Source of the DNA: Bacteriovorax sp. MedPE-SWde
GTDB taxonomy: Bacteria > Bdellovibrionota > Bacteriovoracia > Bacteriovoracales > Bacteriovoracaceae
Length of the DNA stretch: 64,000 nucleotides
Direction: 5' to 3'
Assembly (NCBI GenBank): GCA_001874305.1
Contig: MPCU01000002.1
Span: 62,001-126,000, forward strand
The notes under the pieces are model-generated. The model worked only from the letters and a program-made list of their open reading frames with translations. It was not told the DNA's origin and did not search any database. Within the stretch, counting starts at the first letter, position 1. Each line of letters starts with the position of its first letter. Positions 17,922 through 25,924 of this stretch are shown here, in pieces. The position numbers and the translations under genes were made by a program.

Positions 17922-18344
17922 TTAGAATCTTGAATTTACTTCGTTTTTGTCGAAGAAATAGTTGATTTCTCTTTCAGCAGAAGCAAGAGAATCAGATCCG
18001 TGAACTGAGTTTTCACCGATTGATTTTGCGTAAAGCTTTCTAAGAGTATTCTCAGCAGCTTCAGCTGGGTTAGTTGCACCCATGATTTCTCTGTTCTTAT
18101 CTACAGCACCTTCACCTTCAAGCGCCATGATCATTACTGGAGCAGAAGTCATGAAAGAAACAAGCTCACCAAAGAATGGTCTTTCTTTGTGCTCAATATA
18201 GAAACCTTCAGCTTTTTCTTTAGAAAGGTGAACAAGTTTTGCAGCAGCAATTCTTAGTCCTTCTTCTTCGAATCTTTTGATGATGTTACCGATGTTGTTA
18301 TCAAGTACTGAGTTTGGCTTAATGATTGATAGTGTTCTTTCCAT
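17922..18344 (-). CDS. ndk: Nucleoside diphosphate kinase
   Basis: 140 residues, the usual length. Ndk transfers the gamma-phosphate of ATP to NDPs through a phospho-histidine. Start [10 protein letters not shown] at 18344 is chosen because AAGGAGAT lies just upstream and the family begins there. Visible: the N-terminal [10 protein letters not shown] strand, residues 52-59 KERPFFGE, and the active-site His115 in NSVHGSDSL. It follows sucCD on the same strand but is separated by a terminator-like hairpin (18426-18453). Confidence 0.97.
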   Translation of the reverse strand: MERTLSIIKPNSVLDNNIGNIIKRFEEEGLRIAAAKLVHLSKEKAEGFYIEHKERPFFGELVSFMTSAPVMIMALEGEGAVDKNREIMGATNPAEAAENTLRKLYAKSIGENSVHGSDSLASAEREINYFFDKNEVNSRF

Positions 18345-18425
18345 TATAAATCTCCTTAAAGTTTTAATTGGTTTCTTTATATAGTGAAATCCTACTATGA
18401 ACAAGTAGTTTCACTAATAAATAAT

Positions 18426-18453
18426 GAGAAACCCATAACTAAATGGGCTTCTC
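18426..18453 (-). terminator. Hairpin terminator after sucCD
   Basis: 11-base arms GAGAAACCCAT (18426-18436) and ATGGGCTTCTC (18443-18453), with one mismatch, followed on the minus strand by ATTATTTATTAG. A second inverted repeat (about 18383-18415) lies between it and ndk. Confidence 0.65.
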
Positions 18454-18478
18454 GTACTTATTCTTTAGATATTCTAAA

Positions 18479-19351
18479 TTATTTCTTTAGTGCTTTTTCC
18501 ATTGTGATTCCAAGTTCAGCTGGAGATCTTGAAATATGTACTCCACATTCCTCAAGAATCTTGAACTTAGCTTCAGCAGTGTCATCACCACCAGCAATAA
18601 GAGCACCTGCGTGTCCCATTCTCTTTCCTGCAGGAGCAGATGCACCAGCAATGAAAGATACAACTGGCTTAGTCATGTTCTTTTGAATCCATCTTGCTGC
18701 TTCAGCTTCTGCTGAACCACCGATTTCTCCAATCATGATTACTGCTTCAGTATCTGGATCTTTTTCAAAAAGCTCTAGTACGTCAATGAAGTTTGTCCCA
18801 TTAACTGGGTCTCCACCAATACCAACACATGTTGATTGACCGATATCTCTTTGAGTTAATTGATAAACTGCTTCATAAGTTAATGTACCTGAACGAGATA
18901 CAACACCTACTTTACCTGGCATATGAATATGACCTGGCATAATTCCGATCTTACACTCACCTGGAGTGATAACACCTGGACAGTTAGGACCAATTAGTCT
19001 TGATTTTGAACCTTTAAGAGCTGCCTTAACTTTTACCATATCAAGAATAGGAATCCCTTCTGTGATACAGATGATTAATGGCATCTCAGCGTCAATACAC
19101 TCAAGAATTGAATCAGCTGCGAATGGAGGTGGTACCATAATCATGGCCGCGTTCGCTCCAGTTTTCTCAACTGCTTCTTTTGTTGTATTAAAAACAGGGA
19201 AACCTTCGTGTACTGTTCCACCTTTACCAGGAGTAACACCACCTACAAAGTTAGTTCCATAATCTCTAGATTGTAGAGAGTGGAAAGTTCCTTGTTTACC
19301 TGTAAAACCTACAGTTATTAGTTTTGTATCTCTATTAATTAGAATGGCCAT
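18479..19351 (-). CDS. sucD: Succinyl-CoA ligase alpha subunit
   Basis: 290 residues. It forms the alpha2beta2-type or heterodimeric enzyme converting succinyl-CoA to succinate with substrate-level phosphorylation in the TCA cycle. Visible: the CoA-binding Rossmann start [43 protein letters not shown], and the phospho-histidine loop [10 protein letters not shown] near residue 247. The ATG overlaps the sucC stop by one base (TAATG), giving translational coupling. Forms an operon with sucC. Confidence 0.98.
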   Translation of the reverse strand: MAILINRDTKLITVGFTGKQGTFHSLQSRDYGTNFVGGVTPGKGGTVHEGFPVFNTTKEAVEKTGANAAMIMVPPPFAADSILECIDAEMPLIICITEGIPILDMVKVKAALKGSKSRLIGPNCPGVITPGECKIGIMPGHIHMPGKVGVVSRSGTLTYEAVYQLTQRDIGQSTCVGIGGDPVNGTNFIDVLELFEKDPDTEAVIMIGEIGGSAEAEAARWIQKNMTKPVVSFIAGASAPAGKRMGHAGALIAGGDDTAEAKFKILEECGVHISRSPAELGITMEKALKK

Positions 19352-20523
19352 TACGCCTCCCCTTTAGTTGCTTCAACAGCTTTTTTCGCTGCATCTGCTA
19401 GATCGTCAGCTGCGATAATTGCTAAGTCAGACTCATTAAGAATCTTCTTACCAAGAGCAACGTTAGTTCCTTCAAGTCTTACTACTAGTGGAACTGTTAC
19501 ACCAAGCTCTTTAGCTGCTGCAACAATACCTTCAGCAATAATGTCACACTTCATGATTCCACCAAAGATGTTCACAAGAATTGCCTTAACATTTTCATCT
19601 GAAAGAATGATCTTAAATGCTTCTTGAACAGTTTCTTTAGTTGCTCCACCACCTACATCTAGGAAGTTAGCAGGCTCTCCACCTTCAAGTTTAATAATAT
19701 CCATAGTACCCATCGCAAGACCAGCACCATTAACTAGACAACCAATATTTCCGTCTAGTTCAATATAAGATAGACCAAACTTACCAGCATCAAGTTCTTT
19801 TTGAGACTCTTCAGTAATATCTCTTAATTCTTCAATATCAGAATGCCTGAATAGAGCGTTTGGATCAAAGTTAAGCTTCGCATCTAGTGCTAGAATCTCA
19901 CCTTGCTTAGTTTTAACAAGAGGATTGATTTCTGCAGCAGAACAATCGTGCTTCATATAAAGATCATATAGACCTTGGAAGAATTTAGAAGCTTCTTTAA
20001 CTTCTGCCTTGTCTTTAATACCAATTCCGTAAGCAAGTTTTCTTGCAACGAATGGAGTAAATCCAGCAGCAGGGTCAATAGCAACTTTGATAATCTTCTC
20101 TGGAGACTCTTCAGCAACAGTTTCGATTTCAACTCCACCTTCAGCAGATGCCATCATTGTAACTTTACCAGTCGCTCTATCAAGAACAACACCAGCATAG
20201 TACTCATGCTCAATGTCACAACCTTCTTCGATGAAAAGAGTTAAAACTTTCTTTCCTTCTGGACCTGTTTGGTGAGTTACAAGAGTCTTTCCTAAGATAT
20301 CCTCTGCATGTAACTTAACTTCGTCTAGTGACTTCGCAAGCTTAACACCACCTGCTTTTCCACGGCCACCAGCATGAATCTGAGCTTTAACAACCCAAAT
20401 ATTCCCACCAAGTTTCTTTGCACCTTCAACTGCTTCTTCAACAGTCTTAGCAACATGACCATTTAGAACCTTAAGACCCATTTTTCTCATCAAGTCTTTG
20501 GCCTGGTACTCATGTACGTTCAT
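19351..20523 (-). CDS. sucC: Succinyl-CoA ligase beta subunit
   Basis: 390 residues, usual length. The ATP-grasp N-terminal domain begins with [20 protein letters not shown] and shows [21 protein letters not shown]; the C-terminal domain has [30 protein letters not shown], which binds the alpha subunit and the phosphate. The ribosome site AAGGGAGAA supports the start. A TATAAT on the minus strand lies in the 168-bp upstream gap. First gene of the sucCD operon. Confidence 0.98.
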   Translation of the reverse strand: MNVHEYQAKDLMRKMGLKVLNGHVAKTVEEAVEGAKKLGGNIWVVKAQIHAGGRGKAGGVKLAKSLDEVKLHAEDILGKTLVTHQTGPEGKKVLTLFIEEGCDIEHEYYAGVVLDRATGKVTMMASAEGGVEIETVAEESPEKIIKVAIDPAAGFTPFVARKLAYGIGIKDKAEVKEASKFFQGLYDLYMKHDCSAAEINPLVKTKQGEILALDAKLNFDPNALFRHSDIEELRDITEESQKELDAGKFGLSYIELDGNIGCLVNGAGLAMGTMDIIKLEGGEPANFLDVGGGATKETVQEAFKIILSDENVKAILVNIFGGIMKCDIIAEGIVAAAKELGVTVPLVVRLEGTNVALGKKILNESDLAIIAADDLADAAKKAVEATKGEA

Positions 20524-20691
20524 AAGTTCTCCCTTATTATATTGAACTCTTATATGATGTATTTGGTGATTATAATAGGCCTACTGCCTAGGTCTTGCTA
20601 GGAGCAACGCTTCATAAATCGCCGTTTTTTTTAGAAATGCTTGTAAACCCTTAATTCTGACTGCAAGATTATCGGTATAAAGGAAAATATC

Positions 20692-21597
20692 ATGAATAAA
20701 ACAACACCATGCACGATAAAAAATTACTGTTTGAGCCCAGGAATGTTTCGCCTAGACGGGGGAGCAATGTTTGGAATCATCCCAAGGCCGCTCTGGAACA
20801 AGGTCGCCCCCGCCGATGATCAAAATAGAATAGATCTTGACCTTAGACTTTGGTTAATTCAGACACCAACAAAGAACATACTAGTCGACACGGGTATTGG
20901 AGACTATCACGGTGAAAAATTTGACGCGAGATTTGACGTAAGACAAGCTCACTCTCCTCTTACAGAAATATTGGCAAAGGTTAACCTAAAACCCGAAGAC
21001 ATTACAGATCTCATAATTAGTCACCTTCACTTTGATCATGCGGGAGGAATCGGAGTATTTCCAAATGGTGAAAATGAAAAGATTGTGCCGGCGCTAAAGA
21101 ATGCAATGATTCACTTACATAGAGATCATTTCGATTACTCTCTAAAACCAACCATGAGAGACGCTGGATCTTTTCATAAGAAAATCTTTCTTCCCGTTAT
21201 TGAAGAGATGGATAAAAAATCTCTGGTTAATTGGATTGATGGAGAGGAAGGCGAGATTCTGACTTTAGATAATGGCGAAGTCATAAAGTTTAAATGCTCT
21301 CACGGCCACACTCCTCACCTTATGCACCCTTATACAAATGAATACATATATCTTGCAGACTTAATACCTACGAGTAACCACGTCCATATTCCTTGGGTTA
21401 TGGGCTATGATATTAGCCCAGGTATCACGACAGAAAACAAAAAGGACTTCCTCAATCTTATCTTTGAAAAGAACTTAAAGGTAATATACGAGCACGACCC
21501 AAAGTACTGGGGCTCAACTATTGTGAAGAATGAAAGAGGAGCTTATGTTCCTGGGGAATTGTTTTTAAAAGATGATAAGCAAGTTGTTGAAATATAG
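20692..21597 (+). CDS. Metallo-beta-lactamase-fold hydrolase
   Basis: 301 residues, no signal peptide, so cytoplasmic. Metal motif His111-x-His113-x-Asp115-His116 in SHLHFDHAGG, preceded by the strand ILVDTGIG (63-70), and later HGHTPHLMHP and EHDPKYWG supply the remaining ligands. The layout matches the AHL-lactonase/AttM-like and related glyoxalase-II superfamily groups, but the substrate is not determinable. Ribosome site AAGGAAAA precedes the start. It appears monocistronic; the next gene has its own ribosome site 90 bases downstream. Confidence 0.88.
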   Translation: MNKTTPCTIKNYCLSPGMFRLDGGAMFGIIPRPLWNKVAPADDQNRIDLDLRLWLIQTPTKNILVDTGIGDYHGEKFDARFDVRQAHSPLTEILAKVNLKPEDITDLIISHLHFDHAGGIGVFPNGENEKIVPALKNAMIHLHRDHFDYSLKPTMRDAGSFHKKIFLPVIEEMDKKSLVNWIDGEEGEILTLDNGEVIKFKCSHGHTPHLMHPYTNEYIYLADLIPTSNHVHIPWVMGYDISPGITTENKKDFLNLIFEKNLKVIYEHDPKYWGSTIVKNERGAYVPGELFLKDDKQVVEI

Positions 21598-21687
21598 TTA
21601 AACTTAAATTTTAAATGTAGCTAGAGTTCAAAATTCTTATGTTAAAATAAGTTCTACTTAGTTTTAATGTAAGTTTTAGGGAACTCT

Positions 21688-22563
21688 ATGCTCAAACATA
21701 TTGCTCTTATTTTGACATTATTAACTTACGTAATTATTGGCGGGAGCACTTTTGCCAAAGACAAAGCTATTGTCATGGGCTTTAAAAATATTTCTAAGGG
21801 TCAACTTATTGGTGATCTTCGAAGCAACGAGGGTCTCTATAAGAATCTATTTAAAATGGCCGCAAAAGAGTTGGATTACAATCTTAAGATAGTCCGACTC
21901 CCAAAGAAAAGAGTTCATCTTGCTCTAAAGAAGGGAACGATTGATTTTTATCCAGGCTCCTCTTTCTCCAAAGAACGTAGTAAATACCTCTACTATCTTC
22001 CCAATGGCCTCAAGACAAAAGAGGTACTAGTTTCGCTTTCTGAACAAAGAGAAATTTCTAATATGTCTAATGCTAACGGAAGGCTAATGGTTGGACTTGG
22101 AAGTAGTAAGATCAAATGGGATGAGAAATATAAAGACCTCAAAGTTAATATCATGAGTAAACTATCTATGCCTATAGTAGTAAAAGCGCTAAAGTCTAAT
22201 AGAGGTGACTTCTATATCGCAGATATTGAAATAGTAGATTCCTACAAGAAAGAGAATAGCATCAATGATTTGTCTTCAATTGGCATAAGAATTCATGAAA
22301 ATGCCATAAGCAGAAACTTCATAAAAATGTACCTTGGATTCTCACGAAACTCTCCCCTATTCAAAGAAAGAAAGAATGAATATTTCAATACACAGAGAGA
22401 AATTTCTATTTCTAATTTTCCCACTAAGATTGATGAAGACTGTATAGCTTACAAGCTTTATAAAATATTGGTGAAGTATGAAAAGAATGGCACAACAAAA
22501 GCGTTATACCAAAAACATCACAAGGCTCAAAAGGCCTTAAAGATTGGCAAAACTAATCCCTAG
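21688..22563 (+). CDS. Periplasmic SBP_bac_3-like protein (orphan)
   Basis: 291 residues, signal peptide MLKHIALILTLLTYVIIGGSTFA, ribosome site GGGA. The order LYKNLFKMAAKELDYNLKIVRLPKKRVHLALKKGTIDFYPG followed by FSKERSKYLYYLPNG is that of family-3 binding proteins: a small-ligand lobe, a KGTIDF strand, and an ERxxYL motif. It is more diverged than the 17070 paralogue and has a longer C-terminus. No transporter genes adjoin. Its last 11 bases overlap the 3' end of the convergent GYF_2 gene. Confidence 0.75.
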   Translation: MLKHIALILTLLTYVIIGGSTFAKDKAIVMGFKNISKGQLIGDLRSNEGLYKNLFKMAAKELDYNLKIVRLPKKRVHLALKKGTIDFYPGSSFSKERSKYLYYLPNGLKTKEVLVSLSEQREISNMSNANGRLMVGLGSSKIKWDEKYKDLKVNIMSKLSMPIVVKALKSNRGDFYIADIEIVDSYKKENSINDLSSIGIRIHENAISRNFIKMYLGFSRNSPLFKERKNEYFNTQREISISNFPTKIDEDCIAYKLYKILVKYEKNGTTKALYQKHHKAQKALKIGKTNP

Positions 22564-23986
22564 AAATAAAGTCCTTAATTCCAGAGACCTCTTCTTTTAA
22601 CTTGTCTCTCTCTAGCTCCATTCTAGCTCTTAAGTTCTTTCTCTTTCTAGAGTTTAACTTGGCATATCTCTTGAGTAGAGAAGCAAGGTCAGCAGACCAT
22701 GCGGACACAGATTTTGCGAGGTTATGAATTTTTGCAGTTCCCTGCTGAACATGGAGCTTGTTTCTTGATTTCTTTATAAGTCCTTCAAAGTCATCGAGAA
22801 TTATCGTTTGCAGTAATGGTCCTGCATAGCGGGCGTAGCGTTTCTCAAACTCTTTAGCACTGTAGCTTCCCCATGACTTCCCTAGAGATAGTCTGTAGTG
22901 GAGAGCGATACTTGTAATTAGACCATCAACTGTTTGCAGTTTTTGATCTAGTTCCGAGTAGAGTTTCTTATTTGATAGGATCTTATTAACTTTTAGTTTT
23001 TCAATATTTTCTAAGTACTCTCTTTCAGATCCTGGAATTAAATAGACAGTATCTTCAAAGATATATTTCTTAGGTTTGTTTAGTACAAGGTTTTTGATTA
23101 GCTCAAGTGGATCATTAACAACCGCCTGAACTTTGATCTTATATTTTCCTTGAACTAACTTGTCTCCTTTTTCAAAGACAAAATCATCAAAGCGAATACT
23201 TCCCTTTCGTGCTAGTGATGCTGACTGAAATGAAACCTCATCTTTATGGTTTCCATCTTTTATCAAGCTAAACTTTGCATCTATTAAAGCATCTGCCGCC
23301 AAGTTTGTTCTACCAAAGACAACTTCACCTGACTTATCAAGTCCTACATTTACAAAGAACTTATCTGTTTTTGCTGTTCTTTGAAGAGACTTTAAAACAT
23401 CAAGGGAAACATTTTTAAAAACTAACTCGTTCTTTAAGTTTCCACTAAGCATGAAGCCCGTTATTCCAATGAATATAACGATAAAGAATGCGCCGGCCAC
23501 TGATGAAAATAATGGAAAGACCCTCTTATCCATTGGGACATTGTCAGGCATCATATTTAAAAGCTCATTCGGAGCTTTCTTATCTACTTCTTCACTTTCA
23601 GTTTCTTGCTCAAATTCTTGATCATACTCTTCTTCTGAATCCGCTTCATGATCATCTTCATACTCTTCTTCATACTCATCTTCATACTCATCAACAGGTA
23701 CTTCAGGAAGAAGCTCTTTTAACTTTGTGCTAATGACTGAAGTATCAACTTTAGTAGGTTCATCAACTTCAGGTAGATCAGGTAGGTTTGGAACTGGCGG
23801 TAGATCAGTAGGCAGGGCCACTAATTCGTGCTCAACTTCAAAAAGAGGTTTCCACTCGGACATCCCCTTTTTCCAGCAAAGAGTAAAAGGCTTAATTAGC
23901 TCTTGATCTCTAAAGCGCACAATCTCTTTCGACGTGAAAGGACCTTTATTTTTTCCCGATTGATTGATATACCACAATTTGTTCAT
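22553..23986 (-). CDS. GYF_2-domain membrane protein
   Basis: 477 residues from the ATG at 23986, which starts the GYF_2 (DUF4339) domain directly: WYINQSGKNKGPF, then PFTLCWKKGMSEWKPLFEV, residues 3-50. A very acidic linker (about 95-145, runs of Asp/Glu) precedes one membrane segment (VFPLFSSVAGAFFIVIFIG, about 155-180), and the rest is a long extracytoplasmic part with strands and a C-terminal coiled-coil-like Lys/Arg/Glu helix. GYF_2 domains are protein-interaction modules found in many bacterial membrane proteins. No ribosome site; TACAAT ends 7 bases before the ATG. It is divergent from the ureohydrolase gene with only 25 bases between starts. Confidence 0.8.
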   Translation of the reverse strand: MNKLWYINQSGKNKGPFTSKEIVRFRDQELIKPFTLCWKKGMSEWKPLFEVEHELVALPTDLPPVPNLPDLPEVDEPTKVDTSVISTKLKELLPEVPVDEYEDEYEEEYEDDHEADSEEEYDQEFEQETESEEVDKKAPNELLNMMPDNVPMDKRVFPLFSSVAGAFFIVIFIGITGFMLSGNLKNELVFKNVSLDVLKSLQRTAKTDKFFVNVGLDKSGEVVFGRTNLAADALIDAKFSLIKDGNHKDEVSFQSASLARKGSIRFDDFVFEKGDKLVQGKYKIKVQAVVNDPLELIKNLVLNKPKKYIFEDTVYLIPGSEREYLENIEKLKVNKILSNKKLYSELDQKLQTVDGLITSIALHYRLSLGKSWGSYSAKEFEKRYARYAGPLLQTIILDDFEGLIKKSRNKLHVQQGTAKIHNLAKSVSAWSADLASLLKRYAKLNSRKRKNLRARMELERDKLKEEVSGIKDFISRD

Positions 23987-23993
23987 AATAAAG

Positions 23994-23999
23994 ATTGTA
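23994..23999 (-). promoter_or_regulatory. Probable -10 box of the GYF_2 gene
   Basis: TACAAT on the minus strand, 7 bases before the ATG at 23986, with no Shine-Dalgarno between them. No convincing -35 is seen, so support is moderate. Confidence 0.4.
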
Positions 24000-24011
24000 C
24001 AAGGAAAATAT

Positions 24012-24917
24012 ATGACATGGAAAGATGTGAATTCAAACCTTTTGAAAAGAAGTGGATCGGGACTAAAATCTCTTGTCACTGACTCTCATGCGGAAATCTT
24101 AATTATTAATAGTGGCAACGATGTAGGTGTTGTAAGAAATGGCGGACGAAGAGGTACATGTCATGGACCAAAGGTCCTTTCATCTAATCTGCTAAAACTG
24201 GCCAAGAGAGACTTCACTAAGAAGATTAATGTCATAACTTCATGTGATCATCTGACAAGTACGATCAACTTTACAGATTTTCAAAATTCACAATCAAGCT
24301 TCATTCAAGAACTCTTAAATAAGCAAAGATCATCAGTCATTCACTTTGGTGGCGGTCATGATCATGTCTATCCTCTTATTGATGCAATTATAAAAGAGAA
24401 AGGTGCTGTTACAGTCATCAATCTTGACGCACACCTCGACACAAGAAATGACGACCTTAGACATTCTGGTACCCCATTTAGGCAACTCAAAGAAGAACAC
24501 AAAGACGACATAGACATCATCCAAATTGGTATTCATGACTATGCAAATGCTTGTGGAAATTATGACGGTCTTAATATGACGATTCAAACTGTTAATGAAA
24601 TAAAGAAGCTCACAAAGAATTTCACTGACAATAAAGACTATATAGAATCGATTTTTTCAAATATTAGTAGTGATAGAACTATCGTACTGAGCCTAGATAT
24701 GGACGCAATTGATGGAAGTGAAATGCCAGCTGTTAGCGCAGTTAATCATGACGGGCTACCAATGTCTTTTATTAGAGATGTCTTTATGAGCTATAAATGT
24801 AATGTAAAACAGACGAGCTATATAGGAATATATGAATACAACCCACTTTATGACAATATGGGTTGTTCAAGTGCCAGGGCAATGGCCTCGACACTTTATA
24901 ATTACTTAGTTGATTGA
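24012..24917 (+). CDS. Ureohydrolase (arginase/agmatinase/formimidoylglutamase family)
   Basis: 301 residues from the ATG at 24012, which has AAGGAAA upstream; the longer frame overlaps the promoter of the divergent gene. The two-metal site is complete: GGGHDH, DAHLDTR and SLDMDAID, which together bind the binuclear Mn centre that activates water to split a guanidino or formimino group. SGTPFRQL and the spacing look closest to formimidoylglutamase (HutG-like), but no hut genes are nearby, so the substrate is open. Its last bases overlap the convergent small gene. Confidence 0.88.
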   Translation: MTWKDVNSNLLKRSGSGLKSLVTDSHAEILIINSGNDVGVVRNGGRRGTCHGPKVLSSNLLKLAKRDFTKKINVITSCDHLTSTINFTDFQNSQSSFIQELLNKQRSSVIHFGGGHDHVYPLIDAIIKEKGAVTVINLDAHLDTRNDDLRHSGTPFRQLKEEHKDDIDIIQIGIHDYANACGNYDGLNMTIQTVNEIKKLTKNFTDNKDYIESIFSNISSDRTIVLSLDMDAIDGSEMPAVSAVNHDGLPMSFIRDVFMSYKCNVKQTSYIGIYEYNPLYDNMGCSSARAMASTLYNYLVD

Positions 24918-25108
24918 TTTTTTGATTTTTCGAAGTTCTCTTTGAGGACTTCGCTAAGACCTTCATTTAGTTGCTTCTTAACTGTTTCAGCATCTTCTTT
25001 ATCAAGCAAGCCTTCATTATAAAGAAGTTGATCAAGGCTCACTTCAGACTTAGATTTTTGGACTTTACCACCACGGGCCAAGAATTCTTCTACTGTTTCA
25101 GTTTTCAT
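24902..25108 (-). CDS. Small FLARGGKV-motif protein
   Basis: 68 residues; start supported by GGGGA seven bases upstream. It contains TVEEFLARGGKVQKSKSEV, a motif seen in many short uncharacterised proteobacterial proteins, followed by an acidic helix with a Lys-rich end. No signal peptide, so cytoplasmic. Its 3' end overlaps the convergent ureohydrolase gene by 16 bases. The upstream 344-bp gap contains a sigma-54 promoter and terminator (25163-25273) whose transcript could act as a leader of this gene. Confidence 0.7.
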   Translation of the reverse strand: MKTETVEEFLARGGKVQKSKSEVSLDQLLYNEGLLDKEDAETVKKQLNEGLSEVLKENFEKSKNQSTK

Positions 25109-25156
25109 ATTATCCCCAATTTTTGAATGAGATTGTTCTAGCAGAAAAAAAGATAA

Positions 25157-25246
25157 AAAAAAACCCGCTATGAAAATAGCGGGTCTTTTTGAGAGACATT
25201 TTGACGGAGCGAAAAAATCCTTTTTTCATTCTCCAACACACACACA
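25157..25246 (-). ncRNA. Candidate small RNA (or terminator-bearing leader) from a sigma-54 promoter
   Basis: A transcript starting about 12 bases after the -12 element (25246/25245) and ending at the terminator would be about 85-90 nt. It would begin with a GU repeat and then fold into a hairpin: GGAG ... GAAAAAA gga UUUUUUC ... CUCC (about 25234 to 25206), followed by a short single-stranded A/U-rich link and the terminator stem. No convincing reading frame fits: an ATG at 25229 opens a 39-codon frame, but it runs through the terminator and its ribosome site touches the ATG. It may instead be a regulated leader of the 24902-25108 gene, which starts 55 bases past the terminator. Confidence 0.55.
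25163..25184 (-). terminator. Strong terminator closing the sigma-54 short transcript
   Basis: Perfect 8-bp stem ACCCGCTA / TAGCGGGT, 6-base loop, followed on the minus strand by nine T. Also T-rich on the plus strand. No protein gene ends here on either strand apart from distant ones, which suggests a non-coding transcript. Confidence 0.85.
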
Positions 25247-25256
25247 TCTTATATAT

Positions 25257-25273
25257 AGCAAAGGCCGTGCCAA
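25257..25273 (-). promoter_or_regulatory. Sigma-54 promoter (-24/-12)
   Basis: Minus strand TTGGCACGGCCTTTGCT matches the sigma-54 consensus TTGGCACG-N4-TTGCT at every defined position, with the -24 GG at 25271-25270 and the -12 GC at 25259-25258. Confidence 0.85.
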
Positions 25274-25329
25274 CTTTTACAATACCTCAACAGTATCTAA
25301 CTCATTGTAATTACGTGTAGACTTTAAAA

Positions 25330-25399
25330 TGACATGTTGTTTTTTTGACTGACACAGCGAGCATTAGAGACTTATTTCTGACACGTTAGTTTTGACACA
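25330..25399 (-). promoter_or_regulatory. Four TGACA(C/T) elements upstream of the sigma-54 promoter
   Basis: TGACAT at 25330 and TGACAC at 25350, 25379 and 25393 (plus-strand reading) lie about 60-130 bases upstream of the -24 element, where binding sites of sigma-54 activators usually lie. All share the same orientation. Candidate enhancer. Confidence 0.5.
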
Positions 25400-25405
25400 A
25401 AAAAA

Positions 25406-25422
25406 GGAGGGCCAAACCCTCC
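25406..25422 (-). terminator. Terminator of the 25453-25866 gene
   Basis: Stem GGAGGG / CCCTCC with a 5-base loop, followed on the minus strand by eight T. It separates that gene from the small-RNA region. Confidence 0.85.
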
Positions 25423-25452
25423 TCTACTTATTTATTTAATATTTTTATCTGA

Positions 25453-25866
25453 TTAGCAATTGAAGTTCTTTTCTCCGTCATCATTGATGTTGAAGTTGGC
25501 TTCTTTTTGCATTTCACTCTTTTTTACTGCTGGTGCTCTATGGTTATTTGAGAATACTTTAGTTGGGCCAAACTCTCGTCTAAATCTCTTTGATTTGGCA
25601 AACTCACTCTGATTGGTCATTCTAAACTGATCATGAATATCATTCTTGTCTGCACAGGCAGCGCAAATCCACTCAGCATCAATTGTTGGATTCTTGTGCT
25701 TATATCTTTCAACATCCGGTTGTATAAACTGACAAACCTCACAGAAGTTTCTCGTTTCCTGATGTTTTTCAATCTTCTTAACAGTTTTAGCGGGTCTTCT
25801 ATCTCTTTCATTTTGAGATTTAGTAGATTTCAGCCCGGCCTTCATCATGGCGTCTTTTAAGCTCAT
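25453..25866 (-). CDS. Small cytoplasmic zinc-finger protein, unknown function
   Basis: 137 residues, no signal peptide, ribosome site GAGGGAT. Four cysteines (42, 45, 68, 71) in two CxxC knuckles (FCEVC and WICAACADK) form a likely zinc-ribbon in the middle; both ends are basic and disordered in character, with Lys/Arg-rich segments (KSKRFRREFG) as in nucleic-acid-binding proteins. No family recognised. Monocistronic, closed by a terminator. Confidence 0.72.
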   Translation of the reverse strand: MSLKDAMMKAGLKSTKSQNERDRRPAKTVKKIEKHQETRNFCEVCQFIQPDVERYKHKNPTIDAEWICAACADKNDIHDQFRMTNQSEFAKSKRFRREFGPTKVFSNNHRAPAVKKSEMQKEANFNINDDGEKNFNC

Positions 25867-25924
25867 TTATCCCTCTTTATTTAGAATAATTTTTATCATG
25901 TCCATTATAAACGAAATTTACGAA

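Noticed and set aside
20581-20610. CCTAGgtcttgCTAGG inverted repeat in the gap between sucC and the MBL gene
   Set aside because: Weak 5-bp stem, no U-tract, and no clear regulator to assign.
22553-22563. 11-base overlap of convergent genes as a possible frame error
   Set aside because: Both proteins end in normal sequence and both stops are clear; overlapping 3' ends also occur at 28706, 35403, 54073 and 57524.
25110-25229. 39-codon minus-strand frame beginning MKKGFFRSV
   Set aside because: It runs through the strong terminator at 25163-25184, its GGAG lies one base from the ATG, and the product is Phe-rich low complexity encoded by the terminator T-run.
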